Assembly (NCBI GenBank): GCA_028285205.1
Contig: JANQQA010000238.1
Span: forward strand, 1 to 43,566
Direction: 5' to 3'
From: Bythopirellula sp.
GTDB taxonomy: Bacteria; Planctomycetota; Planctomycetia; Pirellulales; Lacipirellulaceae
DNA length: 43,566 nucleotides
Both the position numbers and the translations under genes were made by a program. The notes under the pieces are model-generated. The model did no database searches and was not told the origin of the DNA. It was given only the letters and a program-made list of their open reading frames with translations. How positions within the stretch are numbered: position 1 is the first letter of the stretch; each line of letters begins with the position of its first letter. Shown here in pieces: positions 18,831-27,417 of this stretch.

Positions 18831-20318
18831 CTAACCTTGGCGTCGTGCCAGGATCCCCAGTGCGCCAAGCACCATCAACATGGCAGTGGTTGGCTCGGGT
18901 ACCGCGGTCGCGGCCGCCAGGGGACTCGGGTACTGCGCTTGCCACAAGGCGATAGCCGAAGCGGGATCAGGCTCTGCTTGGGCCAACAGGAAGTCTGCGC
19001 CGTCGACATCGCCATCGCCATCCAAATCGGCACTGGGCGCCGAAGCCGTAATCGTCACGAACTGGTCGCCGTCGATGTTGGATAGGTTCACACCAGAGAA
19101 ATCGCCGGTGAAACCACCACTACCATCGCCACCGACGTTCCCTTGCAAGATCCCAACACCTCCGAACTGGTTGGACCCAAAGTCGTAGCCGCCACCATTG
19201 ACGAACGCAGTGAGACGGATGTCACCAGTGGCACCGCCCAATTCAGAAAGTGGAATCGAGAACTCGATGCCCGTGACGACATTCTCGGGATCATCTTCGC
19301 CGCCGACCGTTTCCCACGGCGCATCGCCACTGCCAACCACGCCAGCCGTGTTGCTGTTGTCGATGGCCACTTCCAGGTCGACCGTGTTTTCAAAATCGCG
19401 GTGGTTCTTGGTGTTCCCCGCATCGGTGGGATCGACACCCAAGACAAACTCCAGCTCAGCCGCGATACATCCGGCACCGCTATCGTCAGCGTTGCAGCCA
19501 CCGCCACCATTCACAGCGTAGTCACGGTCGATCAGCTGACCCGAGCCCAAACCGGGAAGAGCAGGTCCGATGGATGTCGTGTCGACGTCACCCGCTTGCG
19601 TTTCATCGTTAGCGTTACGAATCGAAGCAGGCGCATCACCCAGTCCGTCGCCCGAAGCACGCAAGACGTTGGGCATCCCTTGGGGGGCGAGCAAGATTCC
19701 CGCGCGGACGACATCGCCATCCGTGCCCTGGGTCATATCCGCATAGTGAGCGCTAAGGGCCCAGAAATTCGTGCCTGCGGTACCTACGCTTTCCTGCCCA
19801 TGCGTGAACACCAAGGCATAGTCTGCGTTGAAGTCTGAGTCGAACGTCAACAAATCCATCCGTTGAAAACCACCGACGTTATCCGTGTTGCCGCCGTCTG
19901 GTGGCGGAAATCCGCCGCAGCAGAAGGAGTCCAACCCGAACGGCACATTATTGTCATCGGGAGTGAACACATCGGCATCGATGGTGTTGACACCGCCCTC
20001 CACCGAATCAAGAAACACGACTAGCTTGTTGAAGTTGTTTTCCAGATTGCCCGCGATCGTCACATAGAGACGGTCGTTGGTGATCGTACCGAAGATCTGA
20101 TCAATTTCGGACCCGCCGCCGCCACTCGTGTTGGAGCGCGTTTGAATCGGATCGGGATTCGACGCGTCGCCAAAGTGCGAGCGTGTGTTCTGTGTTGACA
20201 GTGCCCCGCCGTACAACGCGTCGGCCGTGCCATCGATTGTCGGCTGTGCCTGGGATGTTGGCGACATCGCAATCAGCTGCAACGCCAGCGCTGCAGCCAT
20301 CCACCTAAACGTGTTCAT
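18831..20318 (-). CDS. Exported PEP-CTERM protein with dockerin-like EF-hand loop
   Basis: A 495-residue secreted protein. It has a signal peptide (ALALQLIAMSPTSQAQ), then a beta-rich region starting PTIDGTADALYGGALSTQN. Near the C-terminus is a dockerin-like calcium loop (DLDGDGDVDGADFLLAQ) and a PEP-CTERM sorting tail (VPEPTTAMLMVLGALGILA then RRQG), the signal recognised by exosortase. ATG 20318 is preceded by GAGGGAAAC, a good ribosome binding site. It is a paralogue of the 26240-27223 protein: shared IDG...ALYG-type start, FNK...FxDS and GNxGGDGSGGFTG blocks. A surface protein, perhaps glucan-binding, is inferred from the position between two amylases. Confidence 0.85.
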   Translation of the reverse strand: MNTFRWMAAALALQLIAMSPTSQAQPTIDGTADALYGGALSTQNTRSHFGDASNPDPIQTRSNTSGGGGSEIDQIFGTITNDRLYVTIAGNLENNFNKLVVFLDSVEGGVNTIDADVFTPDDNNVPFGLDSFCCGGFPPPDGGNTDNVGGFQRMDLLTFDSDFNADYALVFTHGQESVGTAGTNFWALSAHYADMTQGTDGDVVRAGILLAPQGMPNVLRASGDGLGDAPASIRNANDETQAGDVDTTSIGPALPGLGSGQLIDRDYAVNGGGGCNADDSGAGCIAAELEFVLGVDPTDAGNTKNHRDFENTVDLEVAIDNSNTAGVVGSGDAPWETVGGEDDPENVVTGIEFSIPLSELGGATGDIRLTAFVNGGGYDFGSNQFGGVGILQGNVGGDGSGGFTGDFSGVNLSNIDGDQFVTITASAPSADLDGDGDVDGADFLLAQAEPDPASAIALWQAQYPSPLAAATAVPEPTTAMLMVLGALGILARRQG

Positions 20319-20401
20319 AGTTTCCCTCTCTTTAAGTTGCGGGCCGACTCGGTCACGAGAGTTGACCCCAATGAAACGAATGTTTGAAAAACTCCAATTG
20401 C

Positions 20402-23400
20402 TCAATTAGCTCTCCGCTCGCGCCATGCCACGGCGAGGACCGCCGCCATGACGATCAGTGAACTGGAGAGCGGTTCCGGTACCGACGACGAAGTCGAACT
20501 TGCCGGTGGACCGGACGTGCCGAAGAGCGACAGCCAAGTAGCCAGATCGCCGTCATCGACCGTGCCACTTAGGTCGGCGTCGCCCTGATTGAACGTTGCC
20601 AATGGCGAGGTCCCAAAGCCCTGCTGCCAAGCCAAGAAATCGCTACCACCGACGAGGCCGTCCAAGTTGAAGTCGGCGAAGCTCGTCAGCGCCAACTCCG
20701 TGATCAGCGTCTCGACGTCCAGGATGTTGACCACCCCATCGACGTTCAAGTCTTCCAGCCATCCCGAACCACCGAAGTTCGCGTGCAGATGGACGACGTC
20801 GTCGCCGTCGGTCTGGCCGTCTTCGTTCACGTCGCCCCTGCGACGTAACACCTCGCGATACTCATCGAGTACCGCACCGCTCGCTCCGCCGGCGAGCAAT
20901 TCGTCACCAAGATCAAACAAATCGAGGTTGTCGATCAAGCCATCGGCATTCACGTCAGCCGCGGCATTGAACAGCTGGTTCTCGCTGTACAGTACTTCCT
21001 CGAAGCCACCGCTGCCGTTCAGGTCGGACGATTCAAAAACTCCGTCTGCGTCCAAGTCGCCGAGGCCGGCGCCGATGTTGGTCGTCGTTGACAGTCCGGC
21101 GAATCGTTGGACGTTGAAGCCGTTCACGCCGTCGAAGGTCGGCTCGAACGTGACGACGCTTACGGCGTGGTTTCCGCTGGTGACGCCAAAGAATCCAAAG
21201 ATCCACGAATCAATATCGTGTTCACCCGCGTCGCCTTGACCGTTGAGCGCCATCTGCAGCAGTTCCGCATCGGTCTTGGCCGCACCCTGGTCCAGGAAGA
21301 AATGCATGTTGTCCGCAGTCCCATCGGTCGAGCGGACGATCAGATCGCGCTCGTCGGGGTTGCTGGGATCGCTGGCGAACGGCTCGAAGCTGACGACCTC
21401 CGCTTCAGGAGGCAACAGGTCGACATAGATCACCTCACGGAAGTCGGTGAACACCGCCGGGCCGCCATCGCCCGCCGTACTCGGATCGTCGTCGGTGGTT
21501 GTACCTGGATTTCGGTGGCGATAAACGCGACCGGTCAGGTAGTGTCGACCTTCGCTCAGCTGCGTTACGTCGATCGTCTGCTCGTACAAACCTTCGCCGT
21601 TGGCTTGAAAAAAGCCCGGCATATTCACGTCGGTGAAATTTGTGAAGCCGTACGCCACGTCGCCCGGAGTCACGACGTCGGCAATCACATTGCCATCTTT
21701 GTCGCGTCCGTCATCGATCATGAACTGGGCAGAATCTCCGTCCGCGTGGCGGTCGCGCGTGGTGCCCGCGAGCGTCACCGGATCGGTCTCGATCCGCAGC
21801 TTGAAACTGCTATCGTGCACGACGGTGATGTCGGTCAGGCGGGTGGTTCCGTTGAGTGTGTTGTCGCTCGGCCCATTTACACCTCCCTGCCCAGGTGTCG
21901 GTGTCGAACCAGCCAGCAACTTGGTCAGATCGCTGCCGCTTGTATCGGTGAGTCGCATTTCGCCTTCGGGACCAGCCACGCCGTAGATCAAGTAGCCGTT
22001 GCCGTGCTCGACGCCGGCCGATCGGTTCCGCACGACGTTCAAATCGACCGTTCCGTCGGGATTGACGATCAACAGCTCAGGAATGTCGTCGTTGGGGTCG
22101 ACTGTCGCGTCGGCCGCGTTGCCAGTCAGTTCGATCAGTGGCGTTCCCGGCGCGAAACTCGTCTGCACGGTGCGCGAATCGAATCCATCATCAAGCCGGT
22201 TACTGAGCACGACGAGTGCCGAATTCTCGCGTTCGTAAACCAGCATTTCCTTCTCGTCGGCGCCGGGCGTGCGATCGAGGTAATTGCCGCGGCCGTGGGT
22301 ATTGCGAATCGAGACGAGCTTGGTCATCGTTTCGCCGTACAGACCGCCGAGTGCGTCTTCCCGACCAGGTTTGGGGAAATCACGATCGGGATGATCGAAC
22401 TGGTCGGCGTTGATGTAGACGTTCCAGTTGCCAGGTCGCATAGCGAGGTAGGCATTGGCCACATTGTTCAGGTGCGCCGGGCCATCGTCATGGCTTTGCG
22501 CGAACGCAACGCCCTGCGAACCGTTGTTCGCGAATCCATCGTCGATGCGGTCGACGCTGCGATTCTTGAGGTTTCGCCAATCGTTGGCGAAGCCGTTGTC
22601 CGATAGGTTGTCGCGGATGCTGAAGAACAGGTTGAAATCGAGCGAATCGCGGTTGCCGCCGAGTTGATTCAGGTTGTTGTTGTCGATGTCTTTGCGAATG
22701 AAGCTCGCGACGAACTCATCGGTGTCGCCGCCGGTTTCGCTGAACGAGAAAGGATGATTGGGGCTGCCATCGAGCAGCGTATCCTGCTTCGAGCGAAAGA
22801 TCCCTTGGTCGAGAAACTCCAGGACATAGCGTTCAAAGTGGCGCGTTGCGTCGAACCGAAACCCATCGACGCCGACTTCCTGAATCATCCAGCGTGCGTT
22901 GCGAATTAGCAGGCCAGTCGCGTTGTCAGTGACCGCATCACCGGCCAATGGTGTCGCGGTGTTGAAGTCGTACAGCGTGACGTTTTGGTTTCTCGCTGGG
23001 TCAAATACCGTTGTGCCACCCAGATCTTGATCGGGGTAGAAGCGGGCATTGTTGGGGTCGGGCACATTCGCCGGCGGCCTACCGAAGATGCCAGTCGTTC
23101 CCACGGCGGGAATGTTCAGCGGATCGTTGGGGTTAACCGGGTGGCGAATGAACTGGTGATTCTGCGATTGATCGATGTCGATCAAACCGGCCAGCCGTTC
23201 AGTCAGTTGATCCTCAAACAATGCAATATCGTGAAAATCACCGTCGGGCACGCCGGGCAGCGTCAGCACGAAGCCGGGATAGCCGCCCGCCTCCAGGAAC
23301 GTCACATCGTCAGACGGGTCTTCCGGGGTACCGAAATTGTCGAAGGTGGTCTTGTCGCTGAAACCGTTATGGTTGGCGATGAAATCGGTGTTCACTTTGA

Positions 23401-23788
23401 CACCAGCGGTATGAGCGTTACGCACGAGTTGCTTCAGTCCGGCCTCAGTGCCGTAGAGCGTCTCGTTTCGCGGCTGACCCAGGTCGAAGCGATCGAACAC
23501 GTCGTAGCCTACCGACAAGCTCCCGGAATCAGCTCGCGCTGGCGGCGGCAGCCACAGACGCCCGTATCCTGCGGCAAAGATATCGGGCATGCGCTCGTCG
23601 ATGGTGTCCCATTTGGCATCAAAGATCTGCAGAAACGGCGTGGCCGAAACGTCCTCGCCGCGAGCCGCGGGTGCCGCTGCCCAGATTAAGCCTAGTGCCG
23701 GGCCCGTCACAGCGATCGCCAGCACCGCGCGGACAACCGGACCGGCGACCGGATGCATAAGCTTCGATAGTTGACAAAAATATCTCAC
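20402..23788 (-). CDS. Large extracellular GH13 amylase with EF-hand repeats and PEP-CTERM tail
   Basis: A 1128-residue secreted alpha-amylase-type enzyme. The catalytic motifs are present: region I NTDFIANHNG, nucleophile Asp313 in VDGFRFDATRHF, acid/base Glu351 in FSFSETGG, and Asp434 in FAQSHDDGP. After beta-rich domains come six DxNxDG-like loops (for example DVNADGLIDNLD, DVNEDGQTDGDD, DLNVDGVVNILD, DFNLDGLVGGSD) as in type I dockerins, then PEP-CTERM (SVPEPLSSSLIVMAAVLAVA, WRERR). I chose GTG 23788 because AGGGGAAAC lies directly upstream, as before the neighbouring PEP-CTERM gene; upstream in-frame codons are rare-type. The product is probably sorted to the outer surface. Exact specificity cannot be read. 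Confidence 0.9.
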   Translation of the reverse strand: MRYFCQLSKLMHPVAGPVVRAVLAIAVTGPALGLIWAAAPAARGEDVSATPFLQIFDAKWDTIDERMPDIFAAGYGRLWLPPPARADSGSLSVGYDVFDRFDLGQPRNETLYGTEAGLKQLVRNAHTAGVKVNTDFIANHNGFSDKTTFDNFGTPEDPSDDVTFLEAGGYPGFVLTLPGVPDGDFHDIALFEDQLTERLAGLIDIDQSQNHQFIRHPVNPNDPLNIPAVGTTGIFGRPPANVPDPNNARFYPDQDLGGTTVFDPARNQNVTLYDFNTATPLAGDAVTDNATGLLIRNARWMIQEVGVDGFRFDATRHFERYVLEFLDQGIFRSKQDTLLDGSPNHPFSFSETGGDTDEFVASFIRKDIDNNNLNQLGGNRDSLDFNLFFSIRDNLSDNGFANDWRNLKNRSVDRIDDGFANNGSQGVAFAQSHDDGPAHLNNVANAYLAMRPGNWNVYINADQFDHPDRDFPKPGREDALGGLYGETMTKLVSIRNTHGRGNYLDRTPGADEKEMLVYERENSALVVLSNRLDDGFDSRTVQTSFAPGTPLIELTGNAADATVDPNDDIPELLIVNPDGTVDLNVVRNRSAGVEHGNGYLIYGVAGPEGEMRLTDTSGSDLTKLLAGSTPTPGQGGVNGPSDNTLNGTTRLTDITVVHDSSFKLRIETDPVTLAGTTRDRHADGDSAQFMIDDGRDKDGNVIADVVTPGDVAYGFTNFTDVNMPGFFQANGEGLYEQTIDVTQLSEGRHYLTGRVYRHRNPGTTTDDDPSTAGDGGPAVFTDFREVIYVDLLPPEAEVVSFEPFASDPSNPDERDLIVRSTDGTADNMHFFLDQGAAKTDAELLQMALNGQGDAGEHDIDSWIFGFFGVTSGNHAVSVVTFEPTFDGVNGFNVQRFAGLSTTTNIGAGLGDLDADGVFESSDLNGSGGFEEVLYSENQLFNAAADVNADGLIDNLDLFDLGDELLAGGASGAVLDEYREVLRRRGDVNEDGQTDGDDVVHLHANFGGSGWLEDLNVDGVVNILDVETLITELALTSFADFNLDGLVGGSDFLAWQQGFGTSPLATFNQGDADLSGTVDDGDLATWLSLFGTSGPPASSTSSSVPEPLSSSLIVMAAVLAVAWRERRAN

Positions 23789-23792
23789 GTTT

Positions 23793-23799
23793 CCCCTCA
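23793..23799 (-). promoter_or_regulatory. Ribosome binding site deciding the amylase start
   Basis: AGGGGAA on the minus strand ends a few bases before GTG 23788. It resembles the GAGGGAAAC before the next gene's ATG (20318). The open frame extends to a GTG at 23836 that has no such site, and the internal ATG at 23758 has none either. Confidence 0.6.
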
Positions 23800-23893
23800 G
23801 GCGACTGCGCGCCAATTGCCTCGGTCTCTTGCTCACTTGGTTCGTCTGGTTGATCGGACAGCCACTGCATGAACTACATCTTCCTCGTCCCTG

Positions 23894-24367
23894 CTAACGC
23901 CTGCGCGTTTTTGGGGGCTGCCAATCGGGAGGTGGCTCGGAGGTCAGTTCCAAATTGATTTCGTTTGACCCCGAGGTAACATCAAACTTCAGTGGTGTGC
24001 TTTTCTTTGCCGCGTACCATGGCGGAGTAATCTGTTTGCCAGGCATTGGCGGCAAGCCACGTCCGGACTTGTCTTCGATCGCCTTCTCGCGAGCAACCAC
24101 GGTCACGACGTAGCTGCCGGAAGGCAGTCCCTCCTCTCGCCCCGTGTTCACGACATAGCTGCCATCGTTGAGGATTGCAGCGTACGACGCGGGCCCAGCT
24201 TGATTTGGAATGAAGGCGACCGAGCCACTTGGCAGTGGCGCGCCATCAAGCGAGGCTACTCCTGATACGCTCGCGTCGTATGTGCCACCGCAACCAACGA
24301 GCAGCGTGCAGCCGGCCACCAACCAAACGAGTTGTCGGCGTACATTTCGCTCCTGTTGAGTGATCAC
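23894..24367 (-). CDS. Carboxypeptidase-regulatory-like lipoprotein
   Basis: A 157-residue exported lipoprotein. The signal ends in a clear lipobox (CTLLVGCGG), followed by one transthyretin-like beta domain (SVSGVASLDGAPLPSGSVAF; NDGSYVV; GLPSGSYVVTV). Such single-domain lipoproteins are very common in planctomycetes; their role is unknown. It begins with GTG 24367 that overlaps the previous gene's stop (GTGA), with GAGGAGGAA about 9 nt before it, so translation is coupled to that gene. Both encode the same fold. The amylase gene follows downstream. Confidence 0.85.
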   Translation of the reverse strand: MITQQERNVRRQLVWLVAGCTLLVGCGGTYDASVSGVASLDGAPLPSGSVAFIPNQAGPASYAAILNDGSYVVNTGREEGLPSGSYVVTVVAREKAIEDKSGRGLPPMPGKQITPPWYAAKKSTPLKFDVTSGSNEINLELTSEPPPDWQPPKTRRR

Positions 24368-25032
24368 GAATTCGATTCCTCCTCAGTGTTCTGCTCGTCG
24401 CCGGCGTCTGCGGGTGCCCCCTCCGAGACCTCTTCCTCTGTGTCTGTGGTCTCGGCCTCAGTTTCCGTAGCTTCCTCCGCTGGCGTGGAGTCTGTGTTTT
24501 CCTCGGCGGCTTTGCGCGCGGCTTCCTCAGCCTCCTTGGCTGCGGCAGCTTCTGCGCGTGCCTGGAGTTCTTCTTCCGACGGCGATTCGAGTTCCAAATT
24601 CACGACGTTGCGTCCTGCCTTAATCGTGTGCGCGAGACCCGATGTCGCCTTGGAGGTGAACTTCTCTGCAATCAGTAGCGGGCCCGGCCTCGGCGGAGCG
24701 CCTTCAAACTCCGCATCGGGAATCGACGGACCTCGGATCTGCACCGTCGCGACGTAGTCGCCCGACATGATCTTGCTGGCGTTCACGTTGTCGACATTTC
24801 CACGTCCCACGCGTAATACGTAGGTGCCATCTTCTCGAATGGTGCCGTACGCCGCCGGTGAATCGCCTTGGGAGTGAAACACGACGGAGCCCGATTCGGC
24901 CAACTGCCCATCAACGGTGACAGTGCCTTGCACAATGGCATCGCCGGCGCCTGAATCGCCACATCCCGTCAGCGACGGAAGTCCGACAAGCAGCAGGCAA
25001 GCGAGCATGATTTGAAATATGTTTCGTGGCAT
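24364..25032 (-). CDS. Carboxypeptidase-regulatory-like lipoprotein with Glu-rich tail
   Basis: A 222-residue exported lipoprotein. The signal runs through LACLLLVGLPSLTGCGDSG, with the lipid-modified Cys in TGCG. A transthyretin-like beta domain follows (IVQGTVTVDGQLAESGSVVF; EDGTYVLRVGRG; MSGDYVATVQI). The last third is a glutamate/alanine-rich, low-complexity helix (EEELQARAEAAAAKEAEEAA) that ends in an acidic, disordered tail. The tail is absent from the coupled downstream paralogue. I chose ATG 25032 because GGATGGAAACC precedes it; ATG 25041 is possible. It is 31 bp downstream of the DUF1559 gene and probably in the same operon. Confidence 0.85.
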   Translation of the reverse strand: MPRNIFQIMLACLLLVGLPSLTGCGDSGAGDAIVQGTVTVDGQLAESGSVVFHSQGDSPAAYGTIREDGTYVLRVGRGNVDNVNASKIMSGDYVATVQIRGPSIPDAEFEGAPPRPGPLLIAEKFTSKATSGLAHTIKAGRNVVNLELESPSEEELQARAEAAAAKEAEEAARKAAEENTDSTPAEEATETEAETTDTEEEVSEGAPADAGDEQNTEEESNS

Positions 25033-25063
25033 GGTTTCCATCCGATGCGAGTAAAAAAACGGT

Positions 25064-26122
25064 CTACTGGTCCAACGAGGCTGTCTCGCCGCCATTACGG
25101 GTCGCGTAGGCACGGTAGGCCAAATGGTCAACACCTTCGTTTACCCAATGCACAGATCCATCGGCGAACACGAACTGAGCCCCACCAGGATGCAGGCTGC
25201 GGAATGATCGGCCCACGAACCAATCCATTTCCACTCGGTCAGGGTCCAGTCCTTCGGGTTGGAAAACGTTCAAGGGAATGCTGCAGGTCGCCCAGTCACC
25301 GTCAGCAAATAGTGCGGCACTATGGTGGTCTTGAGAGACGACAGTTTCCCCGATCATGAAGGTGTTGCTTTGCCCATCGGTGATCTTGCGAAGCGTTACC
25401 GGATCCACATAGGCCATCCGCCAGAAGAGGCCGTTACAGTCCTGTGTGTTGTTGTGGCAATCCGGTCGACTCCCAAAATCATCAGCTGCGGAGTATTGAC
25501 TGCCGCCGCCTTCGTCTTCACCGGTCCACAGAACGTTGTCGCCCATGACGCCTTTGTAACTAGTAGTGGCGACTTCCAGATCCGCCACGTGTCGCCAGTG
25601 CCACTGATTGTTACTGGGGGTAGCACTGCCGTCGGAGGGGCAAGTTAGCAACGGAAGCTGCTGTGCAACGATAGCGCGAATGTCGTTGTGGCCCATGCCC
25701 CAACCACCTTTGCTCTGCACGGTAAAGTCGCGACCGTCGGAGGCTTCGATGGCGGCCAGGATGCGATCGTAGCTCGCCTGTTGTTCGATGTAGGGCAGCA
25801 CATCCACAATCCAGCCGCGTCCCGAGTAGCCGGGGCCACCGTTCTGGCCGCCGAGTATGCCTTGTGATTGGTGATTGCTGGTCTCTTGCCAGCCCCACAT
25901 GGTCACACTTTGGGGCAAACGTCCAGCGGAACCCTCAAAGTTAAGGGCTGATAGACCTAGATTCTTAAGGTTGTTCGAGCAGCTAATCCGCCGCGCGGCT
26001 TCACGCGCGGCTTGTACCGCGGGAAGAAGTAAAGCAACCAGCACCCCAATGATTGCGATGACAACTAAGAGCTCAACGAGCGTAAACCCCCGATGACGTG
26101 AATAGTGGTGCTGATTGTTCAT
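25064..26122 (-). CDS. DUF1559 domain-containing, type IV pilin-like protein
   Basis: A 352-residue DUF1559 protein with the prepilin-like N-terminus RGFTLVELLVVIAIIGVLVA and PAVQAAREAARRISC. Unlike the paralogue at 5.7 kb, its C-terminal H-X9-DG element is intact (HPGGAQFVFADGSVHW). Several cysteines (for example in LLTCPSDG and DWATCS) are as in other family members. I chose ATG 26122, twelve residues before the signal. It sits between the first PEP-CTERM gene and the lipoprotein pair, in the same orientation. Pseudopilin-type secretion or surface assembly in glucan use is a possible role, but unproven. Confidence 0.9.
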   Translation of the reverse strand: MNNQHHYSRHRGFTLVELLVVIAIIGVLVALLLPAVQAAREAARRISCSNNLKNLGLSALNFEGSAGRLPQSVTMWGWQETSNHQSQGILGGQNGGPGYSGRGWIVDVLPYIEQQASYDRILAAIEASDGRDFTVQSKGGWGMGHNDIRAIVAQQLPLLTCPSDGSATPSNNQWHWRHVADLEVATTSYKGVMGDNVLWTGEDEGGGSQYSAADDFGSRPDCHNNTQDCNGLFWRMAYVDPVTLRKITDGQSNTFMIGETVVSQDHHSAALFADGDWATCSIPLNVFQPEGLDPDRVEMDWFVGRSFRSLHPGGAQFVFADGSVHWVNEGVDHLAYRAYATRNGGETASLDQ

Positions 26123-26184
26123 GTCTGTGTTCGACCTTTGTTTTGTACTTAGAGGAAACCCTTCCAATCGTTAACCGCGGCTGC

Positions 26185-26214
26185 TCGCCGGTCCGGGATC
26201 GAACCGGCGAGCTT
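26185..26214. repeat. Perfect 10-bp hairpin between PEP-CTERM and DUF1559 genes
   Basis: GCTCGCCGGT (26185-26194) and ACCGGCGAGC (26205-26214) pair exactly around a 10-nt loop. It lies just after the stop of the PEP-CTERM gene on the minus strand. No T run follows, so it may be a transcript-processing or stability stem rather than a full terminator. Confidence 0.55.
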
Positions 26215-26239
26215 GCCAACGGTTTCATCATCAAATCGC

Positions 26240-27223
26240 TTAGCGACGACGAGTGCAAAGGGCACCGATCGAAGCCAATCCGAACAAGGCCAAGGTGGCC
26301 GGTTCGGGGACAGCAATTCTCACGGAGAAATATTGCGGACCATCGAACCGGTTAAAGTTGATTCCGCCCAAGTTGCCCGTGAAGCCGCCACTGCCATCTC
26401 CCCCCAAATTGCCCTGAGGAGCCGGTAAACCGCCCAGGACTTGGTTGGAGTGAAAATTGTTATCGCCGTTTCCGTATACGGCATGGATCTTTATCAATTC
26501 GCCAGGACCGGGATTTCCGATATCAGCTAGGGCGACCGAAAATTCCAAACCAGTGACGACAGATGCTGCATTGATCTGGTTAGCGGCTGCCGTACCGCCG
26601 GCCACGCCTGCGGTGTTGGTGTTGTTGAAGCCAAACGGAACGCCTTGGGTCAAAAACCCTCCTGCATCGGCTCCCGTTGTGGCAGTTCCGCCCGGTAAAA
26701 TGGCACCCGACTGCATGCCGGTGCCAGCACCCGAAGTTGCGGCACCGAAGTTGCCCAACTCCGCACCGGCGGTACTCGCGGCACGATTAACGATGTCGAG
26801 TTCGAAGGCGCCTCCGCCCCAACGACCGAACAAGTGGTAGTCAGCTTCGAAGCCATCGTCAAAAGTCAGGCCACCGAAATTCGACGAGACGTCGGCGAAG
26901 TCATAGGCCAACGAACCATCGAGCACATTCTCACCACCGGGTTGCGAATCAATGAAGACGCTAACCTTGTTGAAGTTCGGCTCAATGTTGCCGGTGAGCA
27001 TTACAAACAAACGCCCGCCCGCAACTGCCATCGCATAACCGGCGTCTAACTCGCCGCCGCCACCGAGTCCAGCAGGGTCGCTCGCATCACCGAACTGTGT
27101 TTCCACAGTCTGCACGGCCAATGGCGCGCCATAGAACGCGTCGCGCATGCCGTCGATGATCGGCGTAGCCGCCGCTTGGGTTGCCATCAAACAGATGATG
27201 GCAAGAGTCAAGATTCTTTTCAT
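26240..27223 (-). CDS. Exported PEP-CTERM protein
   Basis: A 327-residue secreted protein. It has a signal peptide (ILTLAIICLMATQAAA), a beta-rich body beginning TPIIDGMRDAFYGAPLAVQT, and a PEP-CTERM tail (VPEPATLALFGLASIGALC then TRRR). GGAGG before ATG 27223 fixes the start. It is a shorter paralogue of the 18831-20318 protein, sharing the IDG start, the NFNKVSVFIDSQPGG block and GGDGSGGFTG near the end, but has no dockerin-like loop. It is the first gene after the sigma/anti-sigma pair, making it a likely direct target of that sigma factor (inference). Confidence 0.87.
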   Translation of the reverse strand: MKRILTLAIICLMATQAAATPIIDGMRDAFYGAPLAVQTVETQFGDASDPAGLGGGGELDAGYAMAVAGGRLFVMLTGNIEPNFNKVSVFIDSQPGGENVLDGSLAYDFADVSSNFGGLTFDDGFEADYHLFGRWGGGAFELDIVNRAASTAGAELGNFGAATSGAGTGMQSGAILPGGTATTGADAGGFLTQGVPFGFNNTNTAGVAGGTAAANQINAASVVTGLEFSVALADIGNPGPGELIKIHAVYGNGDNNFHSNQVLGGLPAPQGNLGGDGSGGFTGNLGGINFNRFDGPQYFSVRIAVPEPATLALFGLASIGALCTRRR

Positions 27224-27369
27224 GAGAACTCTACCTCCGGGGGATCTCCCCACAAAACAAGAAAAAAACTATGAAGCCACGTACAGAGATCGACCCGATC
27301 GGTTGTCGACCAGACACGTCACTTCGTCCACAAAAAACCGCCATTCGAAAAGGGCTTGGAAAAGCGCAT

Positions 27370-27417
27370 CGCCTAAGGCGGTACCTCCATTGTTGCAACA
27401 AACTAAAGTTCTTTAGT
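27370..27417. promoter_or_regulatory. Cluster of three short palindromes between FecR-like and PEP-CTERM genes
   Basis: Within 48 bp there are CGCC-TAA-GGCG (27370-27380), the perfect palindrome TGTTGCAACA (27391-27400) and ACTAAAG-TT-CTTTAGT (27402-27417). The last overlaps the stop codon of the FecR-like gene. The 189-bp gap they lie in is the promoter region of the PEP-CTERM gene, so they may be operator sites or transcript-end structures. Which one cannot be decided from sequence. Confidence 0.4.

Noticed and set aside
21107..22606. 499-codon plus-strand open frame over the large amylase gene
   Set aside because: Antisense shadow; the minus-strand frame carries complete GH13 motifs and EF-hand loops.
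23619..23870. Open frame of 83 codons overlapping the amylase 5' end in another frame
   Set aside because: The amylase frame has a ribosome site and a signal peptide; this one turns into arginine/glycine-rich sequence.
26185..26214. tRNA-like T-arm: minus strand reads CCGGTTCGATCCCGG
   Set aside because: No anticodon or D arm and no matching acceptor stem upstream; it is simply part of a perfect 10-bp hairpin.
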